In this document: in pieces, positions 16,478 through 23,782 of the stretch | Layout: every line of letters begins with the position of its first letter | Position numbering within the stretch: the stretch's first letter is position 1 | Assembly: GCF_015352985.1 (NCBI RefSeq) | Contig: NZ_JACYXF010000063.1 | Coordinates: forward strand, 1-37,528 | Source: Noviherbaspirillum malthae | GTDB lineage: Bacteria > Pseudomonadota > Gammaproteobacteria > Burkholderiales > Burkholderiaceae_D | DNA: 37,528 nt | Reading direction: 5' to 3' | Notes under the pieces: generated by a model | The model's input: only the letters and a program-made list of their open reading frames with translations | What the model was told of the DNA's origin: nothing | The model's database searches: none | Translations under genes and position numbers: made by a program

Positions 16478-16810
16478 AGTCGTGCCCTGTTTTTCCTCGT
16501 TTCTCGGCTGCTGGGAAAATATTAGCGCTTCGGGCATCGCACGGGCCGCGAAATGCCTTGCAAACACCTTGCGGTCAAGGGAGTGGCGGTGCGCTGGCGC
16601 CATTGACTTGGCGTTTGCCAGATGACGCATCCTCGCGGCTGGAAACCGCGACGGCCAACTCGCGGACGGTTCGGCGCCGCTAAACGCGTTTAAATCGACT
16701 GGCGCGCTTATGACGCCAGCTGGCGTCATCTCAACACCGCACGGCGCGTTGCTTGTGTTTTCGGAAAAACCGGATAAAACAAATGCATCGCTGTTAACAA
16801 AGGAACGCAC
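16478..16810. promoter_or_regulatory. Intergenic control region with two palindromes
   Basis: This 330-bp gap separates the leftward mob genes from the rightward small genes. It contains TAAACGCGTTTA (16681-16692) and the perfect 20-base palindrome ATGACGCCAGCTGGCGTCAT (16710-16729), both upstream of the gene at 16811. They look like operators for a dimeric repressor of the rightward genes. A minus-strand open frame covers most of the gap but is not supported by a ribosome binding site or a known family. Confidence 0.5.
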
Positions 16811-17062
16811 ATGCGGAAAGCCATGAGCGCGGGCGGAATGCGCGCGAAACTTCGGTATATGCTAGGGGAGTGCACCGGTCATCCGGTCAGCCGTTTGAAT
16901 ATCGCGATGCTGCACGACATGCAAGGAATTTTGAGCCACTTCAGGATCCCGGCGCTGGCGCTTAAGTTGGACCGTCCGTCCAACAGCAACTACAACCGGG
17001 TGATCGCTGCATGCGGCACCACCTTCGGCGTTCCGGATACTGCGCACGTCGCCGAGGAGTGA
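16811..17062 (+). CDS. Small hypothetical protein, 83 aa
   Basis: A basic 83-residue protein, no family recognised. It is preceded by AAAGGAA seven bases before the ATG, a good ribosome binding site. The central part, VSRLNIAMLHDMQGILSHFRI, is predicted helical; there is no signal peptide. Its stop overlaps the GTG of the next small frame, a sign of a real compact operon. It lies behind two palindromes, so it is probably regulated with the mobilisation module. Function unknown; plasmid-type accessory gene by context. Confidence 0.5.
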   Translation: MRKAMSAGGMRAKLRYMLGECTGHPVSRLNIAMLHDMQGILSHFRIPALALKLDRPSNSNYNRVIAACGTTFGVPDTAHVAEE

Positions 17063-17184
17063 AAGGGGCGCTGTACCCTGCCGAGAACCACATGCCTTAC
17101 CTTCCTGTCCGACCGGAGACGTTGAAGCGCTTGAAACAAGAGTGGGCCAGCATTCCGGCGGATGCATGGCGCGGCGTTCTGTAG
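17059..17184 (+). CDS. Very small coupled ORF, 41 aa
   Basis: A 41-codon frame starts with GTG at 17059 and overlaps the previous stop (GTGA). GAGGAG at 17054-17059 provides a ribosome binding site only if initiation is coupled or moves to the ATG at 17092. The product ends with LPVRPETLKRLKQEWASIP followed by ADAWRGVL, an amphipathic, plausible helical peptide. No family recognised. It is below the usual length cut-off and may be missed by gene finders. Confidence 0.35.
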   Translation: MKGALYPAENHMPYLPVRPETLKRLKQEWASIPADAWRGVL

Positions 17185-17196
17185 ACGGAGACGCGG

Positions 17197-17403
17197 ATGC
17201 CATACGTATTGATTGTGATGACGTTCTTGGGCGGCAGCGGCGCTTGGGACCCAACGGTAAGCATACAGGAGTTTTCGACTCAGCCGCGGTGCGAACAGGC
17301 GAAAGAGGCGATCCTGGCGACGTTCGAGGAAATGAACAAAATCAACACGCTCGGCCGCCCGACGTATCGCCAGATCCTGTCGGCCGAGTGCAAACCGAAA
17401 TAA
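17197..17403 (+). CDS. Small hypothetical protein, 68 aa
   Basis: A 68-residue protein with a short hydrophobic start (MPYVLIVMTFLGG) and a soluble remainder with two Cys (QPRCEQAKEAILATFEEMN, and SAECKPK at the end). GGAG lies about eight bases before the ATG. The hydrophobic start could be an export signal, placing the Cys-containing part in the periplasm, but it is short. It is third in the row of small rightward genes. No family recognised. Confidence 0.45.
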   Translation: MPYVLIVMTFLGGSGAWDPTVSIQEFSTQPRCEQAKEAILATFEEMNKINTLGRPTYRQILSAECKPK

Positions 17404-17417
17404 TGAGAGTGAAGGAC

Positions 17418-17555
17418 ATGAAGAAACACTGTGTGACACCGCCTATGGTGGCGATTGAGCAGGCTGGCGCCATCGCGGATGCATTAATTCAGCACCGTGC
17501 TATCACCGTCCCTTCCGAGAGGTATTTCGTACGTGAGGCTTTCATTAATGCCTAG
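17418..17555 (+). pseudogene. 5' fragment of a gene cut by ISAzo13 element
   Basis: An ATG at 17418 with GAAGGA just before it opens a 45-codon frame (MKKHCVTPPMVAIEQAGAIA and on to REAFINA). Its TAG stop, 17553-17555, consists of the first three bases of the ISAzo13 terminal repeat TAGGGCTT. The natural C-terminus is therefore missing and no continuation was found beyond the far end of the IS. Family unknown. Confidence 0.55.
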
Positions 17556-17639
17556 GGCTTGTTAAAAAACAAGATGGTGATTTGGCGGTGACAGGTGCAC
17601 AATAGAATTCATGTCACTGGTTTCGTGAAGGAGACCGCC

Positions 17640-18937
17640 ATGACTCATTCGCCTGTACATCATTGCGAATGCCCGCTTTGCCAATCACCAGCGCGGCATC
17701 CGGATCAAGCCTTTCATCATTACATTAACCTCTTTCTCAGCCGGCTCAATGAGCCACAGCGGCGCTGGTTCGTGGCGTTGGAAGCCCTGCGTGTCGGCCA
17801 TGGCGGCAAGCATTTGCTGGCGCAAATCACCGGCATGAGTCCGACCACCATTTTGCGTGGGCGTCGTGAGCTCGAGGCAGATCTGGCTGGTTGTCCGGAT
17901 TTCCATTTGCGTGCGCCAGGCGGAGGCAGGCCTACCGCGCAAGAGCGCGATCCCGAATTGGAGCAAGCCCTGGAAACCGTGCTGGCATTGGAAACGGCGG
18001 GCGATCCCATGGGACGGCGTCCCATGGCCAAGCGCAGTTCATTACAGCACCTGAGCGCAGCACTGAAGAAAAAGGGGCATGCCGTCAGCCGTCCGACCGT
18101 CTCAAAACTGCTGCGCAAACTGAAGTATTCGCCGAAGGTCAATGCGCGGCGTACCGAAGTCCGGGGTGCTTCAGCGGCTCAGCGCCATGAGCAGTTTGAC
18201 CATATCAATGAACAGCGCGAGGACTTTGGCACCACGAGGGATCCCGTCATCAGTGTAGACACGAAAAAAAAGAGCTAATTGGCGACTTTAAAAACGCGGG
18301 AAGAACGTGGCGCAAGGTGGCGGAGCCTGTGCTGGTACATGACTGGCCACAAGATGCGATTGGCCAGGCGGTCCCCTATGGCGTCTATGAAGTCAATGCC
18401 AATCAGGGCTTTGTCTGCGTTGGCGATTGCTTTGACACGCCACGCTTTGCGGTTGAGGCGATTGGCGACTGGTGGTTCTTCGAAGGACAGAAATGCTATC
18501 GTAACGCGCATCGCTTATTGATCCTCGCCGATGCAGGTGGCTCAAACAGCTATCGATCACGCGTATGGAAAGCACAGCTTCAGGAACTCAGTGATATTGC
18601 GGTACTGCCGATTACGGTGTGCCATTATCCGCCGGGTTGCTCCAAATGGAATCCGATCGAGCATCGCTTGTTCAGCCATATCAGCATGAATTGGGCGGGA
18701 GTGCCGCTGCGGACGCTCGACACGATGATGAAATACATCGAAGGGACCGAAACGCGCACCGGATTACGGGTCAAGGCAATCCTCAAGCGGGGTGGCAATG
18801 AACTGGGTGAGCGCGTCTCGAACGACCAAATGCGGTCCTTACGCATCGAGCCGCATGCCATTTGCCCGCCGTGGAATTATACGATTAGCCCACGTCCAAG
18901 AAGCCCAGAAGAATCTGATCAACTTATTTATTGCTAA
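17640..18937 (+). CDS. ISAzo13-family transposase, made by -1 frameshift
   Basis: The first frame (17640-18278) starts at an ATG with AAGGAG seven bases ahead and ends VISVDTKKKS. The second continues in the -1 frame as ELIGDFKNAGRTWRK to 18937. Joined, they give about 432 residues, normal for the family, and the junction restores the conserved VDTKKKELIG block. DDE residues are visible: Asp in ISVDTKKK, Asp in LLILADAGGSN and Glu in WNPIEHRLFSHI. The shift falls on eight A followed by G (18264-18272), containing A AAA AAG, a highly efficient bacterial -1 frameshift heptamer. I read this as programmed, though a one-base deletion cannot be excluded. The last codons lie in the right terminal repeat. 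Confidence 0.8.
18264..18272 (+). promoter_or_regulatory. A AAA AAG slippery site in transposase
   Basis: In the zero frame the bases read AAA AAA AAG AGC TAA; slipping back one base gives Lys-Lys-Lys-Glu-Leu and enters the catalytic frame. The zero-frame stop lies two codons further on. The site is placed exactly within the conserved VDTKKKEL motif, so no protein sequence is lost by the shift. Confidence 0.65.
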
Positions 18938-19126
18938 GCCCTAATAGCGCGCCATACTGATCCTATACACCTTGGGAGCAATGCAAGCCTATAATATCGT
19001 TGCAATACTACATCCGGCAACTCGGAAGGGCGGCAGTGGTGGCCATCAAAAGCTAACGCCCTTCGCCTGTTGGCAGATTGGACTTCCGTGCAATGTAGTT
19101 GATTTGGAAAAAGGCTGTTCATCACA

Positions 19127-20536
19127 ATGAAGATCACGATTATCGGCACGGGGTATGTCGGCCTAGTCACCGGCGCCTGCCTGGCCGAACTGGGCAACCA
19201 TGTCTTTTGCCTCGATGTTGACCCTGGCAAGGTGGTCATCCTCAACAACGGCGGCATCCCGATTCATGAGCCGGGACTGGCCGAGATCGTGGCGCGCAAC
19301 CGCAAGGCCGGCCACCTGACCTTTTCCACAGACATCCAGGCCAGCGTCGAGCACGGCGATATCCAGTTCATCGCCGTGGGCACGCCTCCCGACGAGGATG
19401 GCTCGGCCGACCTGCAATACGTTCTGGCCGCCGCCCGCAATATCGGCCGCTACATGACCGGCTTCAAGGTCATCGTCGACAAGTCCACCGTCCCGGTCGG
19501 CACCAGCGCCAAGGTCCACGCCGTCATCCGCCACGAGCTCGATGCGCGCCAATCCGATGTGAACTTCTCGGTCGTGTCCAACCCGGAATTCCTCAAGGAA
19601 GGCGCGGCGATCGAGGACTTCATGCGGCCCGACCGCATCGTCATCGGCTGCGACAACACCCCGGAAGGCGACAAGGCCCGCGAACTCATGCGCAAGCTGT
19701 ACAAGCCGTTCAACCGGCATCATGAGCGTACCTTCTGGATGGATGTGCGCTCGGCGGAATTCACCAAGTATGCAGCCAATGCCATGCTGGCCACCCGCAT
19801 ATCCTTCATGAATGAGCTGGCCAACCTGGCCGACAAGGTGGGAGCCGACATTGAGGCGGTGCGCCTAGGCATGGGATCGGACCCGCGCATCGGCTACAGC
19901 TTCTTGTATGCCGGCTGCGGCTACGGCGGTTCCTGCTTCCCCAAGGACGTGCAGGCGCTGGAGCGCTCGGCGCGCGATTTTGATCAGCAGTTGCTGATCC
20001 TGCGCGCGGTCGAAGCGGTCAACCATAATCAGAAGCGGGTGTTGTGCGGGAAGATTGTGTCGCGCTTTGGAGAAGATCTGACAGGACGGCATTTCGCGGT
20101 GTGGGGCTTGGCATTCAAGCCCAATACCGATGATATGCGGGAAGCGCCTTCGCGAGTGCTGCTGGCCGAGCTGCTCACGCGGGGCGCCTCGGTAGCAGTG
20201 CATGATCCGGTGGCGATGCAGGAGGCGCAGCGCGTGCTGGCGCGCGACCTGGCCGAACTGCCGGATGCGATATCGCGGATCTGGTTCGTCGACAGCCCGT
20301 ACGATGCCTTGCCACAGGCGGACGCGCTGGTGATCGTGACGGAATGGAAAGCCTTTCGCAGCCCGGATTTCGACCAGGTCCGGCAGCAGCTCAAGCAGCC
20401 GGTCATCTTCGACGGGCGCAATCTGTTCGAACCGGAAACCATGGCCGAGGCGGGATTCGAATATTACGGTATCGGTCGCTCAGCGACACACGCGTTGAGC
20501 GCGACCTTGACGTATTCAAGCGGACGGCCGACCTGA
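19127..20536 (+). CDS. ugd: UDP-glucose 6-dehydrogenase
   Basis: A 469-residue enzyme that oxidises UDP-glucose to UDP-glucuronate with two NAD. The N-terminal Rossmann motif is GTGYVGLVTG (residues 7-16), STVPVGT follows at 120-126, and the catalytic Cys270 lies in YAGCGYGGSCFPKD. FKPNTDDMREAPS begins the UDP-binding C-terminal domain. The normal family end is YYGIGR at residue 451; the last 18 residues (SATHALSATLTYSSGRPT) are unusual because the frame runs into a remnant of another ugd gene. The core is intact, so activity is expected. It heads a tight operon making and transferring uronic acid sugars. The Shine-Dalgarno sequence is weak; a TATAAT at 18990 has no matching -35. Confidence 0.93.
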   Translation: MKITIIGTGYVGLVTGACLAELGNHVFCLDVDPGKVVILNNGGIPIHEPGLAEIVARNRKAGHLTFSTDIQASVEHGDIQFIAVGTPPDEDGSADLQYVLAAARNIGRYMTGFKVIVDKSTVPVGTSAKVHAVIRHELDARQSDVNFSVVSNPEFLKEGAAIEDFMRPDRIVIGCDNTPEGDKARELMRKLYKPFNRHHERTFWMDVRSAEFTKYAANAMLATRISFMNELANLADKVGADIEAVRLGMGSDPRIGYSFLYAGCGYGGSCFPKDVQALERSARDFDQQLLILRAVEAVNHNQKRVLCGKIVSRFGEDLTGRHFAVWGLAFKPNTDDMREAPSRVLLAELLTRGASVAVHDPVAMQEAQRVLARDLAELPDAISRIWFVDSPYDALPQADALVIVTEWKAFRSPDFDQVRQQLKQPVIFDGRNLFEPETMAEAGFEYYGIGRSATHALSATLTYSSGRPT

Positions 20537-20586
20537 TCGTCAGCAACCGCGTGGCGGAGGCCTTGCAGGACGTGGCGCACAAGGTA
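20488..20586 (+). pseudogene. C-terminal remnant of a second, E. coli-type ugd
   Basis: In the +1 frame relative to ugd these bases encode TRVERDLDVFKRTADL, then IVSNRVAEALQDVAHKV. This closely follows the C-terminus of the E. coli class of UDP-glucose dehydrogenase (SRLERDLATFKQQAD, then VIISNRMAEELKDVADKV), which is absent from the class encoded at 19127. It directly follows the YYGIGR end of the upstream gene. The simplest reading is a deletion that joined the first ugd to the last 33 codons of a second one. The expected final block (YTRDLF) is missing. Confidence 0.75.
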
Positions 20587-20617
20587 CCTGTGATCTCTTT
20601 GGAAACGATTGAACAAC

Positions 20618-21382
20618 ATGCCTGACGAAACAAACGACAAGCAAGCATTCCTGGTCTCGGTGCTGATTCCGGCGAAGGACGAGGCAGACAACATCGGGCA
20701 TCTGGTGGGCGAGATTCATCGCGCCCTCGCCGGCCGTCATTTCCACGAGGTGGTGCTGGTCGACGATGGCAGCAGCGACGACACCGGCGCTGTGTTCCTG
20801 CAGCATTGCCAGCAATCGGGCACGCCGGCGCTGCTGATCCGCCACGCGCGCAGTGCCGGGCAGAGCACTGCCCTGTGGACCGCCGCGCGCCACGCCGCCG
20901 GGCGTTTTCTCGTCACGATAGACGGTGACGGCCAGAACGACCCGGCCGACATTCCAGCACTGGTGGCACAGGGGCTTACGATGGAAAAGGAGCACCGGCA
21001 TTTCTGCATTGCCGGCTTCCGCAAGAACCGGCGCGACACGCGCTGGAAGAAAATCCAGTCGCGCATCGCCAATGCCGTGCGCCGCCGCATACTCGACGAC
21101 GGCGTACCCGATACCGGCTGCGGCCTCAAGCTAGTGCCGCGCGAAACCTGGCTTTGCCTGCCGTACTTCGACCACATGCATCGCTTCGTGCCGGCGCTGG
21201 TCAAGCGCCTGGGCGGCGCGATCGCGGTAGTGCCGGTGCACCATCGACACCGTACCGCCGGCGTATCGAAATACACCGCCTGGAACCGGCTGTGGGTCGG
21301 CATCGTCGACATGTGGGGGGTCAGCTGGCTGATCCGGCGCAGCAAGCTGCCGCTGATCGAACGCATGGAAGTGCGGCATTGA
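20618..21382 (+). CDS. Family 2 glycosyltransferase, DPM1/ArnC-like
   Basis: A 254-residue GT-A glycosyltransferase. It shows VSVLIPAKDEADNIGHLV (about 12-29), EVVLVDDGSSDDT with the nucleotide-binding Asp, VTIDGDGQNDP with the DxD motif, and FRKNRRDTRWKKIQSRIAN then DTGCGLK, the block typical of polyprenyl-phosphate sugar transferases such as ArnC and DPM1. Unlike ArnC it has no C-terminal membrane helices, so it would be peripheral at the inner membrane. It likely moves a sugar, probably a uronic acid made by its neighbours, to undecaprenyl phosphate. ATG 20618 is preferred; an in-frame TTG at 20609 is possible. Its stop overlaps the next start. Confidence 0.85.
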   Translation: MPDETNDKQAFLVSVLIPAKDEADNIGHLVGEIHRALAGRHFHEVVLVDDGSSDDTGAVFLQHCQQSGTPALLIRHARSAGQSTALWTAARHAAGRFLVTIDGDGQNDPADIPALVAQGLTMEKEHRHFCIAGFRKNRRDTRWKKIQSRIANAVRRRILDDGVPDTGCGLKLVPRETWLCLPYFDHMHRFVPALVKRLGGAIAVVPVHHRHRTAGVSKYTAWNRLWVGIVDMWGVSWLIRRSKLPLIERMEVRH

Positions 21383-22083
21383 AAACCGAACTGAAACTGC
21401 TGTTCAAGCCGCTGCTACTGACCTGCCTGCTGGCGCTGGGCTTTGCTTCCCTCCATTTCCAGTGGTGGGGATCATTCACCGAACTGGACCTGCTGAACCG
21501 GCTGTTCGAACGACATTGGACGATTGCCTGGCCAGTCTTCGTGATCACCAGCGTCGTCTATACGGCGCTCGGCGGCCCGCGCCAGCTGCTCGCCTTCAGT
21601 TGCGGTTACTTGATGGGTGGCTTGCCGGGTGCGTTGCTGAGCACGGCCCTCACCGGATTCGGCGCCCTGCTGGCGATCTACTGCGTGCGCAATATCGGCA
21701 TGGAGTGGATGCGCCAGCGCCACGGCGAACGCGTCGCCTTCATCCGCAGGCTGCTGGCGGAGGACACCTGGCTGTGGATCTGCATGGTGCGTCTGATGCC
21801 GGTCGGCAGCAACCTGGCGACCAATATCGCAGTGGCGCTGGCCGGGCTGAGCACGGCGTCGGTTTTCTGGGGAAGCCTGCTGGGCTACCTGCCACAAATG
21901 CTGCTGTTCAGCTTTGCCGGCGCAGGCCTGGCCTTGCAGGACGAGCAGCAGATCTGGATCAGCCTGCTGATGCTGGTGCTGTCCACGGCGTTGGTGCTCT
22001 ATCTCTACCATCATGGCTTCAAGCAGCGGCTACAGGAAATCCGAGGACAAACGCATGCAACTCCCGCACAACCCAAGCGCTAG
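21379..22083 (+). CDS. TVP38/TMEM64 (VTT/DedA-type) membrane protein
   Basis: A 234-residue integral inner-membrane protein. I start it at TTG 21379, which overlaps the stop of the glycosyltransferase (TTGA) with GGAAG eight bases ahead; an ATG far upstream in this frame would lie inside that gene in another frame. Hydrophobic segments include LLLTCLLALGFASLHF, VFVITSVVYTALGG, GYLMGGLPGALLSTALTGFG and a C-terminal pair. FSCGYLMGG and the MVRLMPVGSNLATNIAVAL block match the VTT domain. Some DedA-superfamily proteins help to flip or recycle the C55 phosphate carrier; in this operon, between two carrier-dependent glycosyltransferases, such a role is attractive but inferred. Confidence 0.82.
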   Translation: MKTELKLLFKPLLLTCLLALGFASLHFQWWGSFTELDLLNRLFERHWTIAWPVFVITSVVYTALGGPRQLLAFSCGYLMGGLPGALLSTALTGFGALLAIYCVRNIGMEWMRQRHGERVAFIRRLLAEDTWLWICMVRLMPVGSNLATNIAVALAGLSTASVFWGSLLGYLPQMLLFSFAGAGLALQDEQQIWISLLMLVLSTALVLYLYHHGFKQRLQEIRGQTHATPAQPKR

Positions 22084-23782
22084 GCAAGACGCTAGCTGGT
22101 GGCCGTCGATCGCTGCCCTGCTGATCGCTGCCCTGTTCGCCGGCATCGGGTTGCGCGACCCCTGGCCTGCCGACGAGCCGCGCTTTGCCCAGGTCGCACG
22201 CGAAATGGTGGAATCGGGCCAGTGGCTATTCCCCACTCGCGGCGGCGAATTCTATCCGGACAAGCCCCCGGTCTTCATGTGGCTGATCGCCCTCTTCTAC
22301 CAACTGACTGGACAACTGAAGATCGCTTTCCTGCTGCCCAGTGCGCTGGCGGGCCTTGGCACGCTGTGGCTGGTATTCGACCTGGGCCGCCGCCTGTGGG
22401 GAGAGAACGTCGCGCGTTCGGCAGTGCTTGCCCTCGCGTTCACGCCACAGTTCCTGCTGCAGGCCAAGGGCGCGCAAATCGATGCGGTGGTCTGCTTCTG
22501 GATCACACTCGGCTGCTACGGACTGGTCCGTCACTTCCTGCTCGGTCCGGCTTGGGGCTGGTATGCCGCCAGCTGGGTGGCGATGGCACTGGGCATCGTG
22601 ACCAAGGGCGTCGGTTTTCTTCCCGTGCTGATGCTGATACCTCTGGCGATCTGGCGCCGCCCCGCCACCGCATCCGGGCAGCAGGTCTGGTGCATGCGAG
22701 CGTGGTGGGGGCCGGCCCTGATGCTGGGCACGCTGACGCTATGGTTGGTGCCGATGTGGATAGTAGTCGAACGCATCCAGAGTCCGGAACTGCTGGCCTA
22801 CCGTGACAACATCCTGCTCAGGCAAACCGCTGAACGCTATGCAAATGCCTGGCATCACATCAAGCCGTGGCACTACTACCTGACGACTGCGCTGCCGAGC
22901 ATGTGGTTTCCGCTGGCCGTGCTGTTCCTGCTGCGGCTGCGCAGCATCAAGAACCTGTGGCCGTCCAGCGCGGCACTGCGCATCCTGCTGAGCTGGGTTG
23001 CGCTGGTGTTGCTCTTCTTTTCCATGAGCCCTGGCAAGCGCGAGGTTTACATCCTGCCCGCGCTGCCGATGTTCGCCCTGGCGCTCGCCTACGTCTGGGA
23101 ACAGGCGCCGGCAGAAGGGCGCCGTGCCGCGTCTCTTCTGTTGCGCGTAGCGCTCGCGATGATAGGTCTGCTGCTGATGTTGCTTGCGGCGGTCGCGCTG
23201 TTTGCGCCGGATCGCCTGCCTTCCCGGGCGGACGACTACGTCGACGCCGTCGCCGCACTGGCTCCGGGCTTGCTGATCGTCGGACTGGCGCTGTCCGGCA
23301 TCGTTTGGCTGTTGCACAAACGCGCTTTGTTCGAACAGCTCGCCCTGGCCAGCGTGCTGGCCTGGCTGTTCATCTCTTTCTGGCTGTGGCCCATCCTCAA
23401 CACACATCGGACGCCGCGTGCAATCATGCAGGAACTCGAACGGAGCATTGCTCCAGAAGCGGAAGTCGGCATGCTCGAGTTCAAGGAACAGTTCCTGTTG
23501 TTTGCAGACCGGCCCTTGGTCCATTTCAGCTATCTGGCACCGCTGTCCCAGCAGGAATGGAATGCCTGGCGCTGGATGCGCGCAGACCCGGCGCGCGTGT
23601 TGCTGCTCCCCGATCATCTGGCGCTACGCTGCTTCGATCTGGCGAAGAAACGCGTTCTTGGCGAAGCCCATCGCCGCAACTGGGTCCTGCTCGATGCCTC
23701 GGCCGCACGTGAAAGCTGCGCCGCGGCTGCCGACCGCGCACCCTACCGCTACGTACCCGTGAAGAAGGACATCCTTTCGTGA
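22055..23782 (+). CDS. ArnT-like glycosyltransferase (GT39/GT83 type)
   Basis: A 575-residue polytopic protein with about a dozen membrane segments in its first 430 residues and a soluble C-terminal domain. DPWPADEPRFAQVAREM (35-51) carries the Asp40-Glu41 catalytic pair of the ArnT/PMT type, and FYPDKPPVFMW (66-76) the Lys that contacts the lipid-phosphate carrier in ArnT. It would take a sugar from polyprenyl phosphate on the periplasmic face and place it on lipid A or another envelope acceptor. The ATG at 22055 follows GAGGA by seven bases and overlaps the preceding gene by 29 bases. The acceptor and the sugar are inferred from the operon only. Confidence 0.87.
   Translation: MQLPHNPSARQDASWWPSIAALLIAALFAGIGLRDPWPADEPRFAQVAREMVESGQWLFPTRGGEFYPDKPPVFMWLIALFYQLTGQLKIAFLLPSALAGLGTLWLVFDLGRRLWGENVARSAVLALAFTPQFLLQAKGAQIDAVVCFWITLGCYGLVRHFLLGPAWGWYAASWVAMALGIVTKGVGFLPVLMLIPLAIWRRPATASGQQVWCMRAWWGPALMLGTLTLWLVPMWIVVERIQSPELLAYRDNILLRQTAERYANAWHHIKPWHYYLTTALPSMWFPLAVLFLLRLRSIKNLWPSSAALRILLSWVALVLLFFSMSPGKREVYILPALPMFALALAYVWEQAPAEGRRAASLLLRVALAMIGLLLMLLAAVALFAPDRLPSRADDYVDAVAALAPGLLIVGLALSGIVWLLHKRALFEQLALASVLAWLFISFWLWPILNTHRTPRAIMQELERSIAPEAEVGMLEFKEQFLLFADRPLVHFSYLAPLSQQEWNAWRWMRADPARVLLLPDHLALRCFDLAKKRVLGEAHRRNWVLLDASAARESCAAAADRAPYRYVPVKKDILS

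Larger units (their letters stand above)
17553..18943 (+). mobile_element. ISAzo13-family insertion sequence
   Basis: The element is bounded by TAGGGCTT at 17553-17560 and AAGCCCTA at 18936-18943, and the similarity continues imperfectly for about 24 bases inwards. It holds one transposase made by frameshifting. No direct repeat of target DNA could be recognised in the flanks (ATTAATGCC on the left, ATAGCGCGC on the right), so later rearrangement is possible. It separates the mobilisation module from the envelope operon. Confidence 0.75.

Noticed and set aside
16460..16810. Minus-strand open frame of 116 codons upstream of mobC
   Set aside because: No ribosome binding site, no family pattern, and its end runs through the candidate oriT repeat and over two palindromes; treated as chance.
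18960..19126. Promoter of ugd with TATAAT at 18990
   Set aside because: No acceptable -35 hexamer at 15-19 bases upstream; left as a possibility only.
20344..20625. 93-codon frame as a separate gene
   Set aside because: Only its second half has meaning, as a remnant of another ugd; the first half is ugd in the wrong frame.
21154..21378. Upstream extension of the VTT protein to an ATG at 21154
   Set aside because: The added residues are Arg/Ala/Gly-rich out-of-frame reading of the glycosyltransferase gene; the TTG start at 21379 overlaps its stop and gives a normal VTT N-terminus.
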